Source: Acidobacteriota bacterium
Lineage (GTDB): Bacteria; Actinomycetota; Acidimicrobiia; Spongiisociales; UBA5794
NCBI GenBank assembly: GCA_004356175.1
Contig: SMXV01000116.1
Span: 1 to 5,299, forward strand
DNA length: 5,299 bases
Direction: 5' to 3'
The position numbers and the translations under genes are program-made. Every line of letters begins with the position of its first letter. Positions within the stretch are counted from its first letter, which is position 1. Shown here piece after piece: positions 1 to 5,299 of this stretch. The notes below the pieces were generated by a model. It had not been told where the DNA came from, ran no database searches, and saw only the letters and a program-made list of their open reading frames with translations.

Positions 1-307
1 AGCAATCGTCGCCGAGATCGAGATTCGCGTCGCAACCATCGATGGTGATGTTGTGGTGGAGATCCCACTTTTGCGTATGAACTTTCCCGGCCGATGGTTG
101 CGCATTGCGGTCGTGGCTGACAAAGACGTGAGGATCGACCGGGCTGTGCAACGAGGTGGCGACAGGGCAGATGTCGAGCGTCGAGTCGCGGCGCAGGTGT
201 CCGACGAAGAGTGGATGCGGTGGGCGGATGTCGTGATAGACAACAACGGCGATCCGGAGCAAGCCGCTGATCGGGTGCGTGCAATTGTCGACGAGATGGT
301 GCCGTGA
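1..307 (+). CDS. coaE: Dephospho-CoA kinase, C-terminal half (5' end outside the window)
   Basis: CoaE transfers phosphate from ATP to the ribose 3'-hydroxyl of dephospho-CoA, the last step of coenzyme A synthesis in the cytosol. The reading frame is open from the left edge (first full codon at base 2) and gives 101 residues before TGA at 305-307; the family is usually about 200 residues, so roughly half is present. The P-loop is upstream and not visible. What is seen fits the CoaE C-terminus: a VVVEIPLL strand, then a DKDVRIDRAVQR segment, an arginine-rich RADVERRVAAQ helix resembling the LID region, and the typical ending ADVVIDNNGD followed by a helix. The GTG at 53 is internal, not the start. 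Some actinobacterial CoaE proteins carry an extra C-terminal GrpB-like domain; this one stops right after the kinase domain. Its stop overlaps the uvrB start. Identification rests on motif recall, but the match is good. Confidence 0.88.
   Translation, partial: AIVAEIEIRVATIDGDVVVEIPLLRMNFPGRWLRIAVVADKDVRIDRAVQRGGDRADVERRVAAQVSDEEWMRWADVVIDNNGDPEQAADRVRAIVDEMVP
304..307 (+). promoter_or_regulatory. GTGA stop-start overlap coupling coaE and uvrB
   Basis: The four bases GTGA hold both the uvrB start codon (GTG, 304-306) and the coaE stop codon (TGA, 305-307). Only a weak purine run (GAG at 293-295) precedes the start, so uvrB translation probably depends on ribosomes finishing coaE. This implies one transcript for the two genes, with the promoter upstream of the window. 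The overlap is directly visible; coupling is inferred. Confidence 0.7.
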
Positions 308-2328
308 CCGACATGGTCCCGTTCGAGGTCGTGAGCGACTTCAAACCGTCGGGTGACCAACCCGAGGCGATAGCGAAACTGACGGAGGGGATTCGCCGCG
401 GCGACAAGTTCCAAACCCTTCTTGGAATTACCGGTTCCGGCAAGTCGGCAACGATTGCGTGGACGATCGAACAGGTGCAGAAGCCAACCCTCGTTCTTGC
501 CCCAAACAAGGCACTTGCCGCGCAGCTCGCCAACGAATTTCGGCAGTTCTTCCCGTACAACAGGGTCGAGTATTTCGTGTCGTACTACGACTATTACCAG
601 CCAGAGGCATACATCGCACAGACCGACACGTTTATCGAGAAGGAGTCGACAGTCAATGACGAGATAGATCGGCTTCGACACGCAGCGACCGCTGCGCTTC
701 TTACTCGGAGGGATGTCATCATCGTTGCGTCAGTCTCCGCCATTTATGGGATGGGTTCGCCGGAGCACTATGGGGGCCAGCTTCTCCGGTTGGTCACCGG
801 GGTCGAGTTTCCACTCGAGGAATCGATCAAGCGTTTGGTGACTATCCAGTACAACCGCAATGAGGTCAACCTGACACGCGGGACGTTCAGGGTCCGTGGT
901 GACACACTCGAGATTTTTCCGACGTACGAGCAAACAATCGTACGCATTGAGTACTGGGGCGATCAGGTCGAACGGATTGTGCGTATGAACCCGATCACAG
1001 GCGAGGTCGTCGAGGAGATGAAGCAGGCCTGGATCTACCCGGCAACCCATTATGTGACGAATCAGGAGATCATCGCCAAGGCAGTCGAGGGAATTGAGAT
1101 CGAACTCGCTGAGCATCTGGCGATGCTTGAGAACGAGGGCAAGTTGCTAGAGGCCCAGCGTCTACGGATGCGCACGCACTACGACATGGAGATGATGCGC
1201 GAGGTCGGGTACTGCTCTGGCATCGAGAACTACTCGCGGTACCTCGATGGGCGCGACCCGGGAGAGGCACCATTCACACTGATCGACTACTTTCCTGACG
1301 ACTTTCTGATGGTCATCGATGAGAGCCATGTCACGATTCCCCAGATCGGTGGGCAACATGCCGGCGACCGATCGCGAAAAGACACGCTGATCGAACACGG
1401 TTTTCGTCTTCCATCTGCGAGAGACAATCGGCCGCTGACATTCGAGGAGTGGTACGGAAAGGTCGATCAGGCAATTCTGCTCTCCGCAACACCACGCGAT
1501 TGGGAGATCCGTGAGTCCGATCAGATCGTTGAGCAGATCATCCGTCCGACAGGGCTTGTTGATCCTGAGGTAATTGTGCGACCCACAAAGGGACAAATTG
1601 ACGACCTGATCGCTGAGATCCAGGACGCTGCCATTGCGGGCCACCGTGTACTTGTCACGACTCTCACGAAGAAGATGGCCGAAGACTTGTCCGGGTATCT
1701 ACTTGAGCTCGGTGTCAAGGCGAGATACCTCCACTCAGACATCGACACGCTTGAGCGTGTACAGATACTGCGCGACCTGCGTCTTGGGGAGTACGACGTT
1801 CTCATTGGTGTCAACCTTCTCCGTGAGGGGCTCGACCTGCCCGAAGTCGCACTTGTGGCGATTCTCGACGCGGACAAGGAGGGATTCCTCCGTTCGGCAA
1901 CGAGTCTCATCCAAACCATCGGACGGGCAGCGAGGAACGTCGATGGATGCGTGATCATGTATGCAGATGATGTAACCAACTCGATGCGCAGGGCGCTCAG
2001 CGAAACGAATCGCCGGAGGAAGAGACAGCTCGAGTACAACGAACTGCACGGAATCGATCCACAGACCATCCGAAAGAAGGTCTCCGACATTCTTGAGCTT
2101 GTGTCGACGTCAGGGTCTCCTTCAACCGATAGAAGGGCGAACGAGCTTCGCAGGAGAGAGCCGCTCGACCTCACAACGCCTGACCTTCGTCGCCTCATCC
2201 TGACTCTTGAGGAGGAAATGAACGAGGCTGCGGTTGATCTCAGGTTCGAATACGCCGCGCGTTTGCGTGACGAAATCAACGAGCTCAAACGCGAGCTGAA
2301 GGAGATCTCAGAAGCAGAGGTCTCCTAG
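304..2328 (+). CDS. uvrB: UvrABC excinuclease subunit B (damage-verifying helicase-like ATPase)
   Basis: UvrB is the central protein of nucleotide excision repair: loaded by UvrA, it inserts a beta-hairpin between the DNA strands, verifies the lesion and recruits UvrC. The 674-residue product is full length for the family. Visible in order: the N-terminal signature FKPSGDQPEAI (13-23); Walker A GITGSGKS (41-48, Lys47); the tyrosine-rich beta-hairpin around 90-113 (Tyr94, 95, 97, 98, 103); GYCSGIENYSR (302-312); the Walker B/DEAD-type box DESH (339-342); SATP (394-397); LLREGLDLPE (505-514); QTIGRAAR (537-544) with arginine-finger candidates Arg541 and Arg544; and a C-terminal UVR helical hairpin (about 627-662) that contacts UvrC. 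The GTG at 304 overlaps the coaE stop; ATG at 313 is an alternative start three codons in, but neither has a strong Shine-Dalgarno sequence. Oddities: SATP is followed by Arg398 and IGG by Gln351-His352, where the family usually has Gly and Met-Tyr. No frameshift or truncation is seen. Confidence 0.98.
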   Translation: MTDMVPFEVVSDFKPSGDQPEAIAKLTEGIRRGDKFQTLLGITGSGKSATIAWTIEQVQKPTLVLAPNKALAAQLANEFRQFFPYNRVEYFVSYYDYYQPEAYIAQTDTFIEKESTVNDEIDRLRHAATAALLTRRDVIIVASVSAIYGMGSPEHYGGQLLRLVTGVEFPLEESIKRLVTIQYNRNEVNLTRGTFRVRGDTLEIFPTYEQTIVRIEYWGDQVERIVRMNPITGEVVEEMKQAWIYPATHYVTNQEIIAKAVEGIEIELAEHLAMLENEGKLLEAQRLRMRTHYDMEMMREVGYCSGIENYSRYLDGRDPGEAPFTLIDYFPDDFLMVIDESHVTIPQIGGQHAGDRSRKDTLIEHGFRLPSARDNRPLTFEEWYGKVDQAILLSATPRDWEIRESDQIVEQIIRPTGLVDPEVIVRPTKGQIDDLIAEIQDAAIAGHRVLVTTLTKKMAEDLSGYLLELGVKARYLHSDIDTLERVQILRDLRLGEYDVLIGVNLLREGLDLPEVALVAILDADKEGFLRSATSLIQTIGRAARNVDGCVIMYADDVTNSMRRALSETNRRRKRQLEYNELHGIDPQTIRKKVSDILELVSTSGSPSTDRRANELRRREPLDLTTPDLRRLILTLEEEMNEAAVDLRFEYAARLRDEINELKRELKEISEAEVS

Positions 2329-2366
2329 CAGCACGGACATACCGACTCTGCACCTCGAGAGCACTG

Positions 2367-2396
2367 TTCAAATCTGTCGCACGTCGTCTGTACAAT
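2367..2396 (+). promoter_or_regulatory. Candidate sigma70-type promoter for uvrA
   Basis: In the 112-base gap between uvrB and uvrA, TACAAT (2391-2396) matches the -10 consensus at five of six positions. TTCAAA (2367-2372) matches the -35 consensus at four of six, with an 18-base spacer. Transcription would start near 2402-2405, leaving a leader of about 37 bases before the uvrA GTG. No convincing terminator stem with a T-run is seen in the gap, so read-through from uvrB is also possible. The call rests only on motif match and position. Confidence 0.4.
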
Positions 2397-2428
2397 CTCC
2401 GTTTGCTGGCAGAACGATTCGACGATTT

Positions 2429-2433
2429 GAGGA
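2429..2433 (+). promoter_or_regulatory. Ribosome binding site of uvrA
   Basis: GAGGA complements the anti-Shine-Dalgarno end of 16S rRNA and lies seven bases before the GTG at 2441. This is optimal spacing and supports that GTG as the start. The protein then begins with the usual UvrA opening (IIVKGARVHNLDNI), with no long extension or loss. Confidence 0.75.
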
Positions 2434-2440
2434 CACATCG

Positions 2441-5263
2441 GTGGCGGCTGAGCACATCATTGTCAAAGGGGCACGAGTACACAACCTCGACAACATCGAC
2501 GTGACGTTGCCACGGGGAAAACTCATCGTGTTCACCGGTTTGTCGGGGTCAGGCAAGTCTTCTCTTGCGTTCGATACGATCTACGCCGAGGGCCAACGCC
2601 GCTATGTCGAATCGTTGTCTGCGTATGCGCGCCAGTTTCTCGGGCAGATGGACAAACCAGATGTTGACTTCATTGAGGGTCTTTCTCCTGCAATCTCGAT
2701 AGATCAGAAGACGGCGAGTCGGAACCCGCGGTCGACGGTCGGCACCGTGACAGAGATCCATGACTATCTGCGATTGCTGTACGCACGAATCGGAGTTGCC
2801 CATTGTCCCAACGACGGCACGCCTGTATCAAGTCAGACGCCCCAGCAAATCGTCGATCGGGTTCTCGACTTCGACGACGGCACACGATTCCAGGTTCTTG
2901 CGCCAGTGGTGCGTGGCAGAAAGGGTGAGTATGGGAGCCTCGTGGAGGACCTCGTGCGTGACGGTTTCTCGCGTGCCCGCATCGATGGCGAGATCAGGGA
3001 TCTGACGGACGACCTCGACCTGGCACGATACGAGCAGCACACTATTGAGGTCGTGGTTGATCGTCTTGTCAAGAAGGACGGCATGGAGCGTCGCCTGTCC
3101 GACTCGATGGAGACTGCGCTCACTCTCGGAGAAGGAACGGCGATCGTCGACATTGTTGATGGGCCATCGTTGTCGTTCTCCCAGGCGTTCTCGTGCCCGC
3201 AGTGTGGACTCTCGTTCGACGAGCTTCAGCCCAGAAATTTCTCGTTCAACAGCCCGTATGGCGCATGCCAGGATTGTTCGGGTATCGGAACCAAGTACCA
3301 GGTCGATGCCGATCTCGTCATTCCCCAGCAGGAGCAGAGCCTCGCAGAGGGAGCAATCGCACCATGGCGTGGACGCCATCGCATGACGTACTACCAGCGC
3401 CTCATCAAATCGGTCGCCGCGGTTCACGACATCGATGTTGATGCCCCGTGGGCCTCGCTCGATGATGACGCTAAACAGCTGCTGCTGCGTGGGGGAGGAG
3501 AGCAGTCCTACACCGTGAGGTACGAGAATCGCTTTGGCAGGCAGCGTTCCTACGACGCCACATACGAGGGTGCACTGAACTGGATTGAACGCCGCTACAG
3601 GGATTCAGAGTCTGACGGTGCGCGAGCAAGCTACCAGCAATACATGCGCGAGATTCCGTGCCATCGCTGCAACGGGGGTCGTCTCAACAGGATTTCTCTT
3701 GCTGTAACCATAGACGGAAAATCTATTGCCGAGGTGTCAAACATGAGCCTCGCGTACACACGCGAATTCCTTGCCTCGGTGGGGCTGGATGATCGAAACA
3801 CGACAATTGCTGCGCCCATTCTCAAGGAGATCGGTGAGCGCCTCAGTTTCCTCGTTGCCGTCGGGCTGGACTACCTCACGCTTGCACGGTCGGCCGCGAC
3901 TCTTGCGGGTGGCGAAGCACAACGCATTCGTCTTGCAACTCAGATCGGGTCCGGCCTCGTCGGGGTGCTCTACATCCTCGATGAACCATCGATTGGGCTT
4001 CACCAGAGAGACAATCAACGACTCATCGAGACGCTTCTGCGATTGCGCGATCTCGGTAACACCCTCATCGTTGTGGAGCACGACGAGGAGACGATTCGCA
4101 TCGCCGACGTCGTGGTCGATATTGGACCCGGCGCGGGGGAGCACGGCGGTCGAATCGTCGCTCAGGGTTCTGTTTCTGACATCGAGGCTGAGCCGAAATC
4201 GATAACCGGCATGTATCTGTCGGGCAAACGAACGATTCCCGTGCCTGAGTCCCGCAGGCCAGGGAAGGGCGAGTCGATTACTGTATTTGGTGCGGCTGAA
4301 AACAATCTCAAGCAGATCGATGTGACCTTTCCCCTTGGAACATTCACAGTGGTGACAGGAGTTTCTGGGAGCGGTAAATCGACGTTGGTCCAACAAATTC
4401 TCAGTCGAGCGCTCCACGCATCGTTACACGGATCGCGGACGATGCCCGGGCGCCACCGCCGCATAGACGGGCTTGAACACATCGATAAGGTCATCAACAT
4501 CGACCAGTCGCCCATAGGTAGAACACCTCGATCGAACGCGGTGACCTACACGAAGGTATTCGACGCAATACGCCAACTGTTCGCGGCAACTCCTGACGCA
4601 AAGATGCGCGGATATCAGCCGGGTCGGTTCTCTTTCAACGTGGCAGGTGGGCGCTGCGAGGTGTGCAAAGGTGACGGGACACTGAGAATCGAGATGCACT
4701 TTCTCCCTGACGTGTATGTGCCGTGCGACACCTGTGGCGGTCTGAGATACAACAGGGACACGCTTGAGGTGCAGTTCAAGGGCCATTCGATTGCCGATGT
4801 TCTCGATATGTCGATCGAAGAGGCATTGACATTCTTCGAGAACCAGCCGAGGATCTCACGGGTGCTTGGAACGTTGTATGACGTCGGGCTCGGATACGTT
4901 CGCCTTGGTCAGCCAGCACCGACCCTCTCTGGGGGTGAGGCCCAGCGTGTGAAACTTGCTGCGGAGTTGGGGAAACGCTCAACAGGGAAGACTTTCTACA
5001 TTCTCGACGAACCGACAACTGGTCTTCACTTCGACGACATTCGCAAGTTGCTTGGGGTACTCCAGAGGCTTGTCGAATCTGGCAACACTGTTGTTGTGAT
5101 CGAACACAATCTTGATGTTGTCAAGACGGCCGACTGGATAATCGACCTTGGGCCGGACGGCGGCGAGGGTGGCGGGCAGATCGTTGCGGTCGGCACACCA
5201 GAACAAATTGCGGACGTGTCACACAGCTACACCGGAAAATTTCTTCGTGACGTGCTGCTGTGA
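2441..5263 (+). CDS. uvrA: UvrABC excinuclease subunit A (damage-sensing ABC-type ATPase)
   Basis: UvrA dimers scan DNA for helix distortion and load UvrB at lesions. The 940-residue product matches the usual family length and holds two ABC ATPase halves. First half: Walker A GLSGSGKS (33-40, Lys39), Q-loop Gln89, a UvrB-binding region (about 120-250), a zinc module with Cys252, 255, 276 and 279, an insertion region (about 286-400), a Cys407-Cys410 pair, ABC signature 488-492, Walker B ILDEP (Asp514, Glu515) and H-loop His547. Second half: Walker A GVSGSGKS (640-647, Lys646), Q-loop Gln689, a zinc finger with Cys739, 742, 762 and 765, signature LSGGE (829-833), Walker B ILDEP (Asp856, Glu857) and H-loop His889. 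The UvrB-binding region marks it as standard UvrA, not the shorter UvrA2 paralogue. Oddities: the first signature reads LAGGE instead of LSGGE; CPND (122-125) has Asp where Cys or His is usual; SNAVTYTK (698-705) replaces a more usual SNPATYTG-like stretch. The frame is intact. Confidence 0.98.
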   Translation: MAAEHIIVKGARVHNLDNIDVTLPRGKLIVFTGLSGSGKSSLAFDTIYAEGQRRYVESLSAYARQFLGQMDKPDVDFIEGLSPAISIDQKTASRNPRSTVGTVTEIHDYLRLLYARIGVAHCPNDGTPVSSQTPQQIVDRVLDFDDGTRFQVLAPVVRGRKGEYGSLVEDLVRDGFSRARIDGEIRDLTDDLDLARYEQHTIEVVVDRLVKKDGMERRLSDSMETALTLGEGTAIVDIVDGPSLSFSQAFSCPQCGLSFDELQPRNFSFNSPYGACQDCSGIGTKYQVDADLVIPQQEQSLAEGAIAPWRGRHRMTYYQRLIKSVAAVHDIDVDAPWASLDDDAKQLLLRGGGEQSYTVRYENRFGRQRSYDATYEGALNWIERRYRDSESDGARASYQQYMREIPCHRCNGGRLNRISLAVTIDGKSIAEVSNMSLAYTREFLASVGLDDRNTTIAAPILKEIGERLSFLVAVGLDYLTLARSAATLAGGEAQRIRLATQIGSGLVGVLYILDEPSIGLHQRDNQRLIETLLRLRDLGNTLIVVEHDEETIRIADVVVDIGPGAGEHGGRIVAQGSVSDIEAEPKSITGMYLSGKRTIPVPESRRPGKGESITVFGAAENNLKQIDVTFPLGTFTVVTGVSGSGKSTLVQQILSRALHASLHGSRTMPGRHRRIDGLEHIDKVINIDQSPIGRTPRSNAVTYTKVFDAIRQLFAATPDAKMRGYQPGRFSFNVAGGRCEVCKGDGTLRIEMHFLPDVYVPCDTCGGLRYNRDTLEVQFKGHSIADVLDMSIEEALTFFENQPRISRVLGTLYDVGLGYVRLGQPAPTLSGGEAQRVKLAAELGKRSTGKTFYILDEPTTGLHFDDIRKLLGVLQRLVESGNTVVVIEHNLDVVKTADWIIDLGPDGGEGGGQIVAVGTPEQIADVSHSYTGKFLRDVLL

Positions 5264-5271
5264 CTTGCCAG

Positions 5272-5296
5272 GCTCCGCATTCCGAAATAGCGGAGC
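5272..5296 (+). terminator. Inverted repeat after uvrA, candidate terminator stem
   Basis: GCTCCGC (5272-5278) and GCGGAGC (5290-5296) are perfect 7-bp reverse complements around an 11-base loop, starting eight bases after the uvrA stop. GC content and position suit an intrinsic terminator. However, the three bases after the stem are GTG rather than T's and the window ends there, so a T-run cannot be judged. It could instead be an operator or a leader structure of the next gene. Confidence 0.45.
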
Positions 5297-5299
5297 GTG

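Noticed and set aside
1521..2288. Long open frame on the minus strand (255 codons) inside uvrB.
   Set aside because: It lies wholly opposite strongly conserved uvrB motifs, and its product is rich in Ser and Arg as expected from an antisense shadow. No recognisable domain or ribosome binding site was noted.
313..2328. ATG at 313 as the uvrB start.
   Set aside because: It is possible and would cost only three residues, but it has no better ribosome binding site. The GTG at 304 gives the classic stop-start overlap, so GTG was kept.
2346..2363. Possible uvrB terminator in the uvrB-uvrA gap (CTCT paired with AGAG around eight bases).
   Set aside because: The stem is only four base pairs and no T-run follows.
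2355..2371. TCGA, seven bases, then GTTCAA upstream of uvrA, as a LexA (SOS) box.
   Set aside because: When the right half is aligned to TCGAAC-N4-GTTCGA, the left half matches at only one of six positions. The TCGA fits only with an extra base of spacing. Too weak to list as a site.
2414..2427. Direct repeat ACGATT-CG-ACGATT before the uvrA ribosome binding site.
   Set aside because: Two copies of six bases in a short gap can easily arise by chance and match no operator I know.
3737..4417. Minus-strand open frame of 226 codons inside uvrA; similar frames at 2828-3427 and 1162-1644.
   Set aside because: All are antisense to conserved UvrA or UvrB domains, look low in family character, and are expected by chance in GC-rich coding DNA.
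2441..5263. UvrA2 or a drug-resistance ABC protein instead of housekeeping UvrA.
   Set aside because: The UvrB-binding region (about 120-250), two full four-cysteine zinc modules, the 940-residue length and the uvrB neighbour all point to standard UvrA.
1..5299. A hidden novel system, mobile element, CRISPR array or RNA gene.
   Set aside because: Almost all of the window is dense coding sequence for three known families. The remaining gaps (112 and 36 bases) are too small and show no repeats, att-like sites or RNA folds beyond the hairpin listed.

Overview
The window is ordinary housekeeping and DNA-repair sequence from a bacterium. It holds three genes, all on the + strand: the 3' end of coaE (dephospho-CoA kinase), a complete uvrB and a complete uvrA. 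I see no mobile element, CRISPR array, tRNA, rRNA or new multi-gene system. The points worth attention are residue-level departures in otherwise well-conserved UvrA and UvrB motifs.

Organism. The coaE-uvrB-uvrA order, and UvrB wording such as GKSATIAW, EAYIAQTDT, LVTTLTKKMAEDL and LDADKEGFLRSATSLIQTIG, resemble actinobacterial proteins as I remember them. The DNA is moderately GC-rich by eye, less so than Streptomyces or Mycobacterium. Both uvr genes start with GTG. This suggests a member of the phylum Actinomycetota, possibly a deep or aquatic lineage such as Acidimicrobiia. That is inference from remembered family sequences; no search was run.

Layout. Bases 1-307 are the C-terminal half of CoaE. 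Its stop codon overlaps the GTG start of uvrB (304-2328) by four bases, so the two are probably translationally coupled. A 112-base gap (2329-2440) has no convincing terminator. It has a plausible promoter (TTCAAA, 18 bases, TACAAT) and a clear ribosome binding site for uvrA (2441-5263). After the uvrA stop lies a perfect 7-bp inverted repeat (5272-5296), a candidate terminator stem cut by the window edge.

How the genes work together. UvrA and UvrB are the damage-recognition half of bacterial nucleotide excision repair. UvrA dimers find distorted DNA and load UvrB, which verifies the lesion and then recruits the UvrC nuclease and UvrD helicase, neither of which is encoded here. CoaE catalyses the last step of coenzyme A synthesis and has no known role in repair; it looks like a positional neighbour only.
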